The notes: generated by a model not told the origin, from the letters alone. Positions 32,023 to 39,046 are shown, counted from the first letter of the stretch. The stretch is DNA of 39,046 nt from an uncultured Lachnospiraceae bacterium (GCA_900315735.1 ONAD01000021.1:1-39046); one strand, 5' to 3'. Numbers and translations are program-made.

Positions 32023-32436
32023 CTACTTTCTTCCTCCGTCCAGGAAACGCATCTCTCCCTCTTCCTCTTCTTCCGGTTTCGAGAAACCAATCATTCTCTC
32101 CTTTTCTCCATTTAAAAGGCGCAGGCACTGCGGACAAAGTGTTCCAAAAGTAACCGGCTGTCCACACCGGGAGCAGTAATTCGACATAATGCTCGCTTTA
32201 TCTTTTTCCTTATATTCAATTCTTCCCTCTTTAATCCACTGTTTCACCATCCGCACCGGAATATCAAAATACTCTGCCACCTGATATTCATTTACATCAT
32301 TGCTTCGTACAAATTCCCGCACTTTATCAAAAAGCAGCAGTTCCTCACAGGCATAACAGTATTCCTTATCCGTCAAAGGCGGCAATGCCTTTCTGCACAT
32401 CTTACAATACTTAACTCCTGTCTCCATTCTTCCCAT
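32023..32436 (-). CDS. YvyF-like protein with two zinc ribbons
   Basis: About 137 aa. Two CxxC...CxxC ribbons, YCKMCRKALPP...YCYAC at the N-terminus and YCSRCGQPVTF...LCPQC near the C-terminus, flank a helix-turn-helix-like part (VNEYQVAEYFDIPVRMVKQWIKEGRI). The first ribbon plus helical part resembles the flagellar-operon protein YvyF (TIGR03826); the second ribbon is extra. It is probably a DNA- or RNA-binding regulator; its target is unknown. The start is uncertain: ATG 32436 is used, GTG 32439 adds one residue, and ATG 32427 has slightly better upstream AGGTG. It follows the WYL gene by 6 bp. Confidence 0.65.
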   Translation of the reverse strand: MGRMETGVKYCKMCRKALPPLTDKEYCYACEELLLFDKVREFVRSNDVNEYQVAEYFDIPVRMVKQWIKEGRIEYKEKDKASIMSNYCSRCGQPVTFGTLCPQCLRLLNGEKERMIGFSKPEEEEEGEMRFLDGGRK

Positions 32437-32442
32437 CACCTG

Positions 32443-33429
32443 CTAACTGTATTTATTCTGTATTTTCTGAAGATATGTCACATACTTCTCTCTTATCTCT
32501 GCCGGTTCGATAATCTCAACCTTTTCCCCAAGGCCACAGAGCCAGCCGTAAAACTGTCCGCTGACTGCCACATGAAGTCTCGCCTTAAAATGCGTATCAT
32601 CCGCTTTTCTGACGCTGACCTCCTGACCAAACCGGTCAATCACCACACCTATCATATCATTTTCACAAAGCAGTGTCACCGTCTCTTCCTCACCGGCAAA
32701 CATGCCAAAGGTTTTCTTCGAATAGGATGCAATATCAAAAGCTTCAAACTGCTCAAGCCCTTCTCTCTTCTTTCTGGTCAGTGAAATTTTAAGCATCTTA
32801 TCCACACGGAAATGCTTGATAATCTTATCTTCCTCATCATAAGCTATAAGATAATAATTCTCATCATCCCAGGAAAGCACCAGAGGGCTTACCTCATAAA
32901 AGGCTCCATTCCGGCGAAGCTCCATTTCTTTTTCAATATTCCATGAGAAATACTGGAACCGGATTTTTACATCCCCGGAAATTCCATTGTAAATCATATC
33001 AATGTTATAATAAATATTCTCATTGATGGTCTTATTCCGGTTGGTTACCACCACCTGACGCTGGAGCTGCTTTGCTTCATAGACGCTGACCAGCTTCTCC
33101 AACTTATGTATCAGCTCTCTTGATTTCTTCTGTGTAATGAACTTCGATGACTGCACCGCATCCACCAAAAGCTTCAATTCCGCCAGTTCAAAATCACGGC
33201 TTCCGATATAATATCCACCGCGGTACTCCTGCTCCCGCAAAATATCCACACCGAAGTCCTGCAGCATTTCCAAATCCCGATAAATACTTTTGCGTTCTGC
33301 CGAAATGCCCTTCTGATTCAGATATGCAATAATTTCCTTCATCTTGACGGCGTGCTTTTCATCCGTCTGCTCATATAACAGTTCTAATATATATAATATT
33401 TTCAGTTTCTGATGCTCTGTTTTTCCCAT
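32443..33429 (-). CDS. WYL-domain transcriptional regulator
   Basis: A 328-aa regulator. An N-terminal DeoR-like winged helix (HQKLKILYILELLYEQ through ISAERKSIYRDLEMLQDFGVDI) is followed by a WYL domain (EVSPLVLSWDDENYYLIAYDEE, HFRVDKM) and a C-terminal WCX-type extension. WYL domains sense nucleic acids or nucleotides and often control defence or DNA-damage genes, though no such target is evident here. No Shine-Dalgarno sequence precedes ATG 33429. An extended -10 lies only 6 nt upstream, implying a leaderless mRNA. It is divergent from the glp operon and shares its 254-bp upstream region. Confidence 0.87.
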   Translation of the reverse strand: MGKTEHQKLKILYILELLYEQTDEKHAVKMKEIIAYLNQKGISAERKSIYRDLEMLQDFGVDILREQEYRGGYYIGSRDFELAELKLLVDAVQSSKFITQKKSRELIHKLEKLVSVYEAKQLQRQVVVTNRNKTINENIYYNIDMIYNGISGDVKIRFQYFSWNIEKEMELRRNGAFYEVSPLVLSWDDENYYLIAYDEEDKIIKHFRVDKMLKISLTRKKREGLEQFEAFDIASYSKKTFGMFAGEEETVTLLCENDMIGVVIDRFGQEVSVRKADDTHFKARLHVAVSGQFYGWLCGLGEKVEIIEPAEIREKYVTYLQKIQNKYS

Positions 33430-33435
33430 AGCTCT

Positions 33436-33446
33436 AGTATAGCATA
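33436..33446 (-). promoter_or_regulatory. Extended -10 promoter of the WYL gene (leaderless)
   Basis: TATGC-TATACT on the minus strand matches the extended -10 form TRTGnTATAAT at all but one base. Only 6 nt separate it from the ATG, so the predicted start coincides with the start codon. Confidence 0.6.
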
Positions 33447-33545
33447 GGGAAAGCCTTTGTGATACCTGTTTTAGAAATTTTCTGACATTTTATACTCTTT
33501 TCGAACTACGCCGATTATATTTTATATTTTTACTGCAAAAAGGAA

Positions 33546-33574
33546 TTGTCAGTCCTGCTAATTCATGCTATAAT
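33546..33574 (+). promoter_or_regulatory. Promoter of the glp operon
   Basis: TTGTCA (33546-33551), a 17-nt spacer ending in TGC, and a perfect TATAAT (33569-33574). Transcription from about 33581 gives a leader of about 100 nt. Confidence 0.8.
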
Positions 33575-33609
33575 ATACATAATTAAAGATTGAATTACCA
33601 CGAGACGAG

Positions 33610-33659
33610 AGCAAGGTAAAGAAGAGCGAAAATATCGCTTTTATTTATCTTGCTTTTTT
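33610..33659 (+). terminator. Leader terminator of the glp operon, likely GlpP target
   Basis: Arms AGCAAGGTAAA (33610-33620) and TTTATCTTGCT (33644-33654) pair over 11 bp. An inner AAGAGCG/CGCTTTT stem extends the hairpin, and six T follow. It lies between promoter and first gene, the arrangement GlpP acts on in Bacillus glp leaders; a glpP gene lies 3.4 kb downstream. Confidence 0.8.
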
Positions 33660-33683
33660 GTTGCCAGCAGAAAGGAGTTTTAT

Positions 33684-35132
33684 ATGTACGATATTGCAAT
33701 TATTGGTGCCGGAGTCACCGGTTGTGCCATTGCCAGGGAGCTGTCCCGCTATCAGGTAGACATCTGTGTCATTGAACGGGAAGAGGATGTCTGCTGCGGA
33801 ACCTCCAAAGCCAACAGCGCCATTATCCATGCCGGATTTGACGCAAAGCCGGGCACACTGAAAGCCAAACTTAATGTAGCAGGAAATGCCATGATGGATA
33901 CTCTTTCTAAGGATCTGGACATTCCTTTTGTAAGAAACGGTTCTCTGGTTGTCTGCACCGATGAGCAGGATGCCGGCGAACTGGAACGCCTTTTGGAACA
34001 GGGAAAAGAAAATGGTGTCAAAGACTTACGCATTCTTGACCGCGAAGCCTTACATACCATGGAGCCAAATTTAGACGACCATGTCACAAGCGCGCTCTAT
34101 GCACCCACCGGTGGTATCGTCTGTCCATTCCATATGACGATCGCTTTTGCTGAAAATGCCGTTGCAAATGGTGTTGAATTCTTTTTAAATACTGCTGTAA
34201 CTTCTATCACCAGCACAGAGGATGGATACCTGATTTCCACTGATAAGCAGAATATCGCCGCAAAAAACGTTATCAATGCTGCCGGTGTATATGCAGATGT
34301 TCTCCACAATATGGTAAGCAGCAAAAAGCTTCACATTACCGCCCGGAAAGGCGAATACCAGCTTCTTGATAAATCTGCCGGAACCCATGTATCCCATACG
34401 ATTTTCCAGTTACCGGGCAAAATGGGAAAAGGCGTCCTGGTTACTCCTACCGTTCACGGCAATCTTCTCGTTGGTCCGACCGCAGAGGATACTGATAACA
34501 AAGAAGGAATCAATACCACCAGAGAAGGACTTGCTTCTCTTTCCGAAAAAGCCTCCCACAGCGTTAAAAACCTTCCGATGCGGCAGGTCATTACTTCTTT
34601 TGCAGGACTTCGTGCCCACGAAGATAATGGCGACTTTATCATCGGCGAAGCAGCTGATGCTCCCGGCTTCTTTGATGCCGCTGGTATCGAATCTCCGGGA
34701 CTTTCCTCTGCTCCAGCCGTTGGTGTCATGATGGCTGAACTGGTGCGGGATAAAATGCATTTAACCAAAAAGGAAAATTTCATTGCCACCCGCAAAGGAA
34801 TTTTAAGGCCGGAAGAACTTTCCTTAGAAGAAAGAAATGAACTTATCAAAAAGCAGCCCGCCTACGGAAATATTATCTGCCGCTGCGAAATGATTTCTGA
34901 AGGAGAAATTCTTGATGCCATCCACCGTCCACTGGGTGCCCGCTCCTTAGATGCCATCAAACGTCGTACCAGAGCAGGCATGGGACGCTGTCAGGCAGGC
35001 TTTTGTTCCCCGCGTACCATGGAAATTCTCGCCAGGGAAGTTCCGATGGAAATGACGGACATCAGCAAATGTGGTGGTGCTTCACAGTTTGTCTATGGAT
35101 ATAACAAAGAGATTCAGGAGGATATGCCATGA
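33684..35132 (+). CDS. GlpA-like FAD-dependent glycerol-3-phosphate dehydrogenase with [2Fe-2S] domain
   Basis: A 482-aa FAD oxidoreductase. The N-terminal FAD loop IIGAGVTGCAIARELSRY is followed by a DAO-type domain with SKANSAIIHAGFD. The C-terminal BFD-like domain has four Cys (C399, C401, C436, C441), a likely [2Fe-2S] site. This matches the anaerobic glycerol-3-phosphate dehydrogenase GlpA family, slightly shorter than E. coli GlpA (542 aa). Two partner genes follow without gaps, replacing the classical GlpB and GlpC. The GlpP-type leader supports glycerol-3-phosphate as substrate. The start follows AAAGGAG. Confidence 0.85.
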   Translation: MYDIAIIGAGVTGCAIARELSRYQVDICVIEREEDVCCGTSKANSAIIHAGFDAKPGTLKAKLNVAGNAMMDTLSKDLDIPFVRNGSLVVCTDEQDAGELERLLEQGKENGVKDLRILDREALHTMEPNLDDHVTSALYAPTGGIVCPFHMTIAFAENAVANGVEFFLNTAVTSITSTEDGYLISTDKQNIAAKNVINAAGVYADVLHNMVSSKKLHITARKGEYQLLDKSAGTHVSHTIFQLPGKMGKGVLVTPTVHGNLLVGPTAEDTDNKEGINTTREGLASLSEKASHSVKNLPMRQVITSFAGLRAHEDNGDFIIGEAADAPGFFDAAGIESPGLSSAPAVGVMMAELVRDKMHLTKKENFIATRKGILRPEELSLEERNELIKKQPAYGNIICRCEMISEGEILDAIHRPLGARSLDAIKRRTRAGMGRCQAGFCSPRTMEILAREVPMEMTDISKCGGASQFVYGYNKEIQEDMP

Positions 35133-36439
35133 AATCATATGATTTAGTAATCGTTGGCGGCGGTCCTGCAGGACTTGCAGCCGCTGTATCCGCAAAAGAA
35201 AATGGAATAAATGATATTCTGATTATTGAACGTGACAAAGAGCTTGGCGGCATTTTAAACCAGTGTATCCACAACGGGTTCGGACTTCATACCTTTAAGG
35301 AAGAACTGACTGGACCAGAATACGCTTCCCGCTTTATTGAAAAAGTGCTCGCCCTTGGTATTTCCTACAAATTAAATACCATGGTAATGGACATTTCCCA
35401 TGAGAAAAAAGTGACTGCCATGAACCGGGAAGATGGCATGTTTGAGATTCAGGCAAAAGCAATTATTCTTGCCATGGGCTGCAGGGAGCGAAGCCGTGGT
35501 GCCCTTAATATTCCGGGCTATCGTCCGGCAGGTATCTACTCCGCTGGAACGGCACAGCGCCTTGTCAATATGGAAGGCTATATGCCGGGCAGGGAAGTCG
35601 TTATCTTAGGCTCCGGTGATATCGGACTGATTATGGCACGCCGCATGACCTTAGAGGGTGCCAAAGTAAAAGTCGTAGCAGAACTGATGTCTTATTCCGG
35701 CGGTCTCAAGCGTAATATTGTACAATGTCTGAATGACTTTGATATTCCTTTGAAATTAAGCCACACCGTTATTGATATTGAAGGAAAAGAACGTGTCACC
35801 GGTGTTACTATTGCAGAGGTCGGCTCCGATGGAAAACCGATTGCCGGCACAGAAGAATATTATTCCTGTGATACTCTCCTCTTATCCTGTGGTCTGATTC
35901 CGGAAAACGAATTAAGCCGCAGTGCCGGTGTTGCCCTAAATCCGGTTACCTCCGGTCCTGTTGTAAATGACAGCTTAGAAACAAGTATTTCCGGCGTTTT
36001 CGCCTGCGGAAATGTCCTTCATGTACATGATCTGGTGGATTATGTTTCTGAAGAAGCCGGGATTGCCGGAGCGAATGCAGCACACTATATTTTATCCGGC
36101 AAAGCTGCCGATACCCATGATGTCTGTGACCATTCCGATGCATCGGTATCCGAATGTGGCCAGCCTTCTGTTGAAATCATTCCAACCGGCGGTGTCCGCT
36201 ATACCGTTCCAAAATACATCCGGCCGGATGCCATGGCAGACAAAGTTACTGTCCGGTTCCGTGTGGGACAGATTTATAAAAACTGCGGAATTGCCACTTA
36301 CTTTGGCAAAGAGCGTATCAGCTTCCGAAAACGTCCGGTTATGGCTCCGGGCGAAATGGAATCTGTTGTCCTTACCAAAGAACAGCTTACCAACTGCCCT
36401 GATTTAGAGCAGATTACCATTTGTATAGAGGAGGCATAG
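35129..36439 (+). CDS. FAD/NAD(P)-binding oxidoreductase of the glp operon
   Basis: A 436-aa pyridine-nucleotide-disulfide-type oxidoreductase. The FAD loop VGGGPAGLAAAVSAKENG is at the N-terminus; a second nucleotide loop VILGSGDIGLIMARRM is central. The C-terminal FAD segment reads SGVFACGNVLHVHDLVD. There is no CxxC redox pair of the disulfide-reductase type. Its start overlaps the GlpA-like stop by 4 bp (ATGA). By context it is the NAD-linked partner that passes electrons from glycerol-3-phosphate oxidation. The same three-gene set is common in Clostridia. Confidence 0.83.
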   Translation: MKSYDLVIVGGGPAGLAAAVSAKENGINDILIIERDKELGGILNQCIHNGFGLHTFKEELTGPEYASRFIEKVLALGISYKLNTMVMDISHEKKVTAMNREDGMFEIQAKAIILAMGCRERSRGALNIPGYRPAGIYSAGTAQRLVNMEGYMPGREVVILGSGDIGLIMARRMTLEGAKVKVVAELMSYSGGLKRNIVQCLNDFDIPLKLSHTVIDIEGKERVTGVTIAEVGSDGKPIAGTEEYYSCDTLLLSCGLIPENELSRSAGVALNPVTSGPVVNDSLETSISGVFACGNVLHVHDLVDYVSEEAGIAGANAAHYILSGKAADTHDVCDHSDASVSECGQPSVEIIPTGGVRYTVPKYIRPDAMADKVTVRFRVGQIYKNCGIATYFGKERISFRKRPVMAPGEMESVVLTKEQLTNCPDLEQITICIEEA

Positions 36440-36442
36440 AGG

Positions 36443-36811
36443 ATGGAAAAACGTGAATTAACCTGTATCGGCTGCCCTTTAGGCTGCTCCATTACCGTAA
36501 CCATGGAAAATGCAGAAATACTTGACGTTACCGGCAACACCTGCAAACGCGGCGATGCTTATGCCCATAAAGAAGTTACCCATCCAACCAGAATCGTAAC
36601 TTCTACTGTCCGGGTATCCGGTGGCACGATTCCGATGGTATCCTGTAAAACCAAAGAGGATATTCCAAAAGAAAAAATTTTTGCAATCATCGATGCTCTC
36701 CAGGGCGTCACTGTTCCTGCACCGGTCTCTATCGGAGATATTCTCCTTCAGAACGTTGCAGGCACCGGCGTGGACATCGTTGCCACGAAAAATGTTCCTG
36801 CAAAATTATAA
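36443..36811 (+). CDS. DUF1667 family protein
   Basis: A 122-aa protein that begins MEKRELTCIGCPLGCSITV, a Cys cluster (C8, C11, C15), with a further Cys in GNTCKRGDAYA and another in the middle. This fits DUF1667, which is almost always found beside GlpA-like and FAD/NAD oxidoreductase genes and probably carries an iron-sulfur or other metal centre for electron transfer (inference). The start is 3 bp after the previous stop, with a GAGG ribosome site. Confidence 0.85.
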   Translation: MEKRELTCIGCPLGCSITVTMENAEILDVTGNTCKRGDAYAHKEVTHPTRIVTSTVRVSGGTIPMVSCKTKEDIPKEKIFAIIDALQGVTVPAPVSIGDILLQNVAGTGVDIVATKNVPAKL

Positions 36812-36880
36812 TCTCATTGTTATCAAATGATTCACATCATTCTGATAAATATTTATTCCAGGGGAATAACTGTTTTGGTG

Positions 36881-36925
36881 CGCCAGTATCTGATTGAGGG
36901 GTCAGATACTGGCGTATCTGTTTGT
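36881..36925 (+). terminator. Terminator of the glp operon
   Basis: A perfect 13-bp stem CGCCAGTATCTGA/TCAGATACTGGCG with an 8-nt loop (36881-36914), followed by TATCTGTTTGTT. A smaller hairpin, TTATTCC/GGAATAA, precedes it at 36852-36868. Confidence 0.75.
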
Positions 36926-37013
36926 TGCATGCGTTTCATACGTTCCACAAATTTATATCTTTTTTTATCCTCTGTACAACGCAAAAAACATCTTTATCAT
37001 TTTATAGTTTTCC

Positions 37014-37042
37014 TTTATCATTTCCGGAAATGACGGTATAAT
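37014..37042 (+). promoter_or_regulatory. Promoter of glpP
   Basis: TTTATC (37014-37019), a 17-nt spacer and a perfect TATAAT (37037-37042). The spacer is filled by a 16-bp palindrome. Confidence 0.6.
37018..37033 (+). promoter_or_regulatory. Operator-like 16-bp palindrome in the glpP promoter
   Basis: A perfect palindrome, TCATTTCC followed by GGAAATGA, lying between the -35 and -10 elements. This is a classical repressor position. The regulator is unknown. Confidence 0.5.
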
Positions 37043-37086
37043 ATTTATAAAGACGAAAATATGATGCGTAGAAAGGCGGTTTTACT

Positions 37087-37653
37087 ATGCTTTCAAATTG
37101 TAAAGATGCTATGGATAATTCTCCGATTATTGCAGCAATCAAAGATATGGCAGGGCTGGAAAAATGTCTCACCTGCGACAGTCAGGTTATTTTTATCCTG
37201 TTTGGAGATATCTGCAATATCACAGATATTGTAGATAAGGTCAAAGCTGCCGGAAAAACGGCTATGGTACATATCGATTTAATCAATGGCCTTTCCGGGA
37301 AAGAGATTGCTGTGGATTTCATCCGCAAATACACCCGAGCCGACGGAATTATCACCACAAAGCCAGTTCTTATCAAACGAGCCAGAGAATTAGAGCTTTC
37401 TACGATTCTGCGTTTCTTTGTCATTGATTCCATGGCTTATGACAGCATCGAAAAGCAGCTTCGTTCTGTAAAACCGGATTACATTGAAATTCTTCCGGCA
37501 CTGATGCCTAAGGTTGTATCCCGCATATGCCAGCTTTCCAGAGTTCCGGTTATCACCGGTGGACTCATTTCCGATAAGGAAGACGTGGTTTCCATGCTGA
37601 ATGCCGGAGCTGTCTGTATCTCATCTACGAATCCGGATGTGTGGTTTTTGTAA
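37087..37653 (+). CDS. glpP: Glycerol-3-phosphate-responsive antiterminator GlpP
   Basis: A 188-aa GlpP. With bound glycerol-3-phosphate it stops termination in glp leader mRNAs. Recognisable stretches are CDSQVIFILFGDICNI, TAMVHIDLINGLSGKEIAVDFI, ADGIITTKPVLIKRA, RFFVIDSMAYDSI and the TIM-barrel phosphate loop VPVITGGLISDKEDV. Length is normal. It has its own promoter and follows the glp operon, whose leader terminator is its likely target. Confidence 0.94.
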   Translation: MLSNCKDAMDNSPIIAAIKDMAGLEKCLTCDSQVIFILFGDICNITDIVDKVKAAGKTAMVHIDLINGLSGKEIAVDFIRKYTRADGIITTKPVLIKRARELELSTILRFFVIDSMAYDSIEKQLRSVKPDYIEILPALMPKVVSRICQLSRVPVITGGLISDKEDVVSMLNAGAVCISSTNPDVWFL

Positions 37654-37709
37654 TATGATTTTCAATATTTTTTATATGATTCCTATTTATAACTACCAGG
37701 AGGTTTACT

Positions 37710-38291
37710 ATGACAGAAGCTGAAAAAATGAAGCTCGGGCTTTGGTATGATGCCAATTATGACCCGGAATTATTAGAAGAACGTGAGAAAGCTGAAGATT
37801 TATATTTCACTTTCAACCATACTGCACCAAAGGAAAAGGAATTGAGGGAAGATATTCTCAAAAAACTGCTTCCAGAAATGGGCGAGCGTGTTACCATTCT
37901 CTCCCCTTTTTATACGGATTATGGTTATAACTGCAACATTGGCTCTGATTGCTTTATCAATCACAATGCCTATCTGATGGACTGTGCTCCGATTACTCTT
38001 GGCAGCCACTGTTTTATCGGCCCGAACTGTGGCATGTATACAGCCGTTCATGCTACCATTGCCGAAGAACGCAATCTTGGGCTGGAAAAGGCTCTTCCGA
38101 TTACCGTTGGCAATAACGTCTGGATGGGCGGTGATGTCACCATTCTTCCTGGTGTCACCATTGGTGAGAATACCATTATCGGTGCCGGAAGCGTCGTCAC
38201 AAAGGACATTCCTTCCAATGTCGTTGCCGCCGGTAATCCATGCCGTGTTCTCCGTCCAATTACGGAAGAAGACCGCATTGCAAAAAGATAA
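37710..38291 (+). CDS. Sugar O-acetyltransferase (maltose/galactoside acetyltransferase type)
   Basis: A 193-aa left-handed beta-helix acyltransferase. The N-terminal helical cap MTEAEKMKLGLWYDANYDPEL is typical of Maa/LacA. Hexapeptide repeats run from INHNAYLMD to VTIGENTIIGAGSVV, and the catalytic His is in YTAVHAT. It would acetylate a sugar from acetyl-CoA. AGGAGG precedes the start. It lies 56 bp after glpP and may be cotranscribed; no terminator is visible after it. Confidence 0.9.
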   Translation: MTEAEKMKLGLWYDANYDPELLEEREKAEDLYFTFNHTAPKEKELREDILKKLLPEMGERVTILSPFYTDYGYNCNIGSDCFINHNAYLMDCAPITLGSHCFIGPNCGMYTAVHATIAEERNLGLEKALPITVGNNVWMGGDVTILPGVTIGENTIIGAGSVVTKDIPSNVVAAGNPCRVLRPITEEDRIAKR

Positions 38292-38341
38292 TGCATTTCA
38301 TCATTTCATTATAATTAGCTTTTTATTTTAACCGGGATAAT

Positions 38342-38824
38342 TTAATGAGATTGTTCATCAAGAATGTTTATAAAATTAATAAGAGATGATTCCTTGAAAA
38401 GCGGTTCTTTTAAATGCCGCTTTTTCTTTACTGCTTTTATGTAACCTGATAAATAATTTTCAAATTCTTTTGTAATGATATCAAAATCTGCTGCTATTTT
38501 TCGATATTGCGATTCTGGTATTTTCTTCTCTGTTTGTTCTTCCAGATAACTTTCATCGTTTACAATTAATGCATATCTATAATCCAATCCTGCATTCTTT
38601 CGTTTTGCTGAAGGCACCGCATGTCCTATTCTTCCAAACTTTCTTACTTCATCCCCAAGATTATTTCTTAATGGAATATAGTAATTATTATTATCTTTTC
38701 GTATTTGGATACACAAATGCGTTCTTCTGGACTGTTTGTCTGCATTTCCTGCATCAAGCATTTTAATATAATTGCTTCTTTCTTCAAAATATTCTTTTTT
38801 TATAAAGCAAAATCTTAATTCCAT
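38342..38824 (-). CDS. ToxN/AbiQ/TenpN-like small protein (putative endoribonuclease toxin)
   Basis: A 160-aa basic protein. Its layout resembles ToxN/AbiQ-type (type III toxin) proteins: an N-terminal FCFIKKEYFEE strand-helix, then a strand pair THLCIQIRKDNNNYYIPLRN ending in the family-like Y-x-I-P-L, a strand GLDYRYALIVND, and C-terminal helices with YLSGYIKAVKKK and SLINFINIL. The match is by fold pattern, not clear motif identity, so confidence is modest. AAAGGAGG lies just before ATG 38824. No tandem-repeat RNA antitoxin is seen upstream; the 5' region is the 97-bp palindromic repeat. It is A+T-rich, suggesting transfer. Confidence 0.45.
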   Translation of the reverse strand: MELRFCFIKKEYFEERSNYIKMLDAGNADKQSRRTHLCIQIRKDNNNYYIPLRNNLGDEVRKFGRIGHAVPSAKRKNAGLDYRYALIVNDESYLEEQTEKKIPESQYRKIAADFDIITKEFENYLSGYIKAVKKKRHLKEPLFKESSLINFINILDEQSH

Positions 38825-38838
38825 TCATCCTCCTTTGT

Positions 38839-38935
38839 AAACTACGAGAAACACGCTTTGCGAGTTTCTCGAGTTATCGCGGTGCTCGCCAAATCTGCAT
38901 GCAAGCATGCGATTTTTCTCGCTACTCGCGTAAAA
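38839..38935 (-). repeat. Dispersed palindromic repeat, copy 3 (97 bp)
   Basis: Identical over all 97 bp to copy 2 (16406-16502) and in the same orientation. Read on the minus strand it follows a T-run and ends directly at the ribosome-binding site of the ToxN-like gene, 15 bp before its ATG. Confidence 0.9.
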
Positions 38936-38980
38936 AATAGGAACCTTTCGGCCAATGTCATTAAGTTAAGATGATGAATT

Positions 38981-39017
38981 AAGATCTCAGTATCAGAAAT
39001 AATACTGGGGTCTTTTT
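38981..39017 (+). terminator. Orphan plus-strand terminator
   Basis: A 13-bp stem (38981-38993 with 39002-39014, G-U pairs included, 8-nt loop) is followed by TTTTTATTTT. No plus-strand gene lies directly upstream, so it may end a lost gene or a small transcript. Confidence 0.65.
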
Positions 39018-39033
39018 ATTTTGTAATAAATAC

Positions 39034-39046
39034 TTGACACAAAAAC
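39034..39046 (+). promoter_or_regulatory. Possible -35 element at the window edge
   Basis: A perfect TTGACA at 39034-39039. Its -10 would fall outside the window. Confidence 0.3.

Noticed and set aside
3363..38935. The three palindromic repeats as a CRISPR array
   Set aside because: Copies are 13 and 22 kb apart, 58-97 bp long and lack regular spacers or cas genes.
38839..38935. Repeat copy 3 as a dedicated type III antitoxin RNA
   Set aside because: The identical element also precedes ridA (core) and the AAA+ gene, and it is not a tandem repeat; kept only as a question.

Overview
The window looks like chromosome from a low-to-mid G+C Clostridia genome, most likely the family Lachnospiraceae (inference). 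The grounds are the gene content: a type III glutamine synthetase, a Crh-like HPr with HprK, WhiA and RapZ, the GlpP antiterminator, an acyl-ACP thioesterase, AGGAGG ribosome sites and consensus sigma-A promoters. Small motility-linked genes (a YjfB-like protein, a YvyF-like zinc ribbon, a chemotaxis receptor) suggest a motile relative, although no flagellar operon is present. Most genes are housekeeping.

Layout. 1-6000: a secreted NlpC/P60 wall hydrolase, trxB, a YjfB-like protein, ridA, cvfB, an acyl-ACP thioesterase, tRNA-Gln(CUG) and a YigZ-family protein. 6000-13300: a class A penicillin-binding protein on +, then a nitrogen block on - (amt, glnK, glnN). 13500-17600: the least ordinary part, with a protein joining a beta-helix-like domain to two CbxX/CbbX-type AAA+ modules, an A+T-rich PBECR4-like nuclease gene, and two leaders that each carry a promoter followed by an intrinsic terminator. 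17650-24900: fba, a lipid kinase, crh-like, whiA, rapZ, murB, an M18 aminopeptidase and hprK, a wall, carbon-control and division cluster on -. 24900-30100: an overlapping ftsH-uvrC-chemoreceptor operon on -. 30300-33430: pyrG on +, then a zinc-ribbon protein and a WYL regulator on -. 33540-38300: a glycerol-3-phosphate oxidation operon on + (GlpA-like, an FAD/NAD oxidoreductase, DUF1667), glpP and a sugar O-acetyltransferase. 38340-39046: a ToxN/AbiQ-like small protein and a gene-less tail.

How the parts connect. HprK and the Crh-like protein (Glu at position 15, Ser at 46) form a plausible carbon-catabolite signalling pair. GlpP, encoded after the glp genes, has an obvious target in the long terminator hairpin of the glp leader. 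glnK, amt and glnN form an ammonium uptake and assimilation block, and glnN has its own leader hairpin.

Most unusual signals: (1) a palindrome-rich repeat, identical over 97 bp in two copies and over 58 bp in a third, each copy lying just upstream of a minus-strand gene in the same orientation; (2) the beta-helix/AAA+/AAA+ protein; (3) the structured, terminator-ended leader or small RNA before the PBECR4-like gene; (4) the ToxN-like gene whose 5' leader is the repeat. All family names come from reading the sequence by eye. No database search was run.
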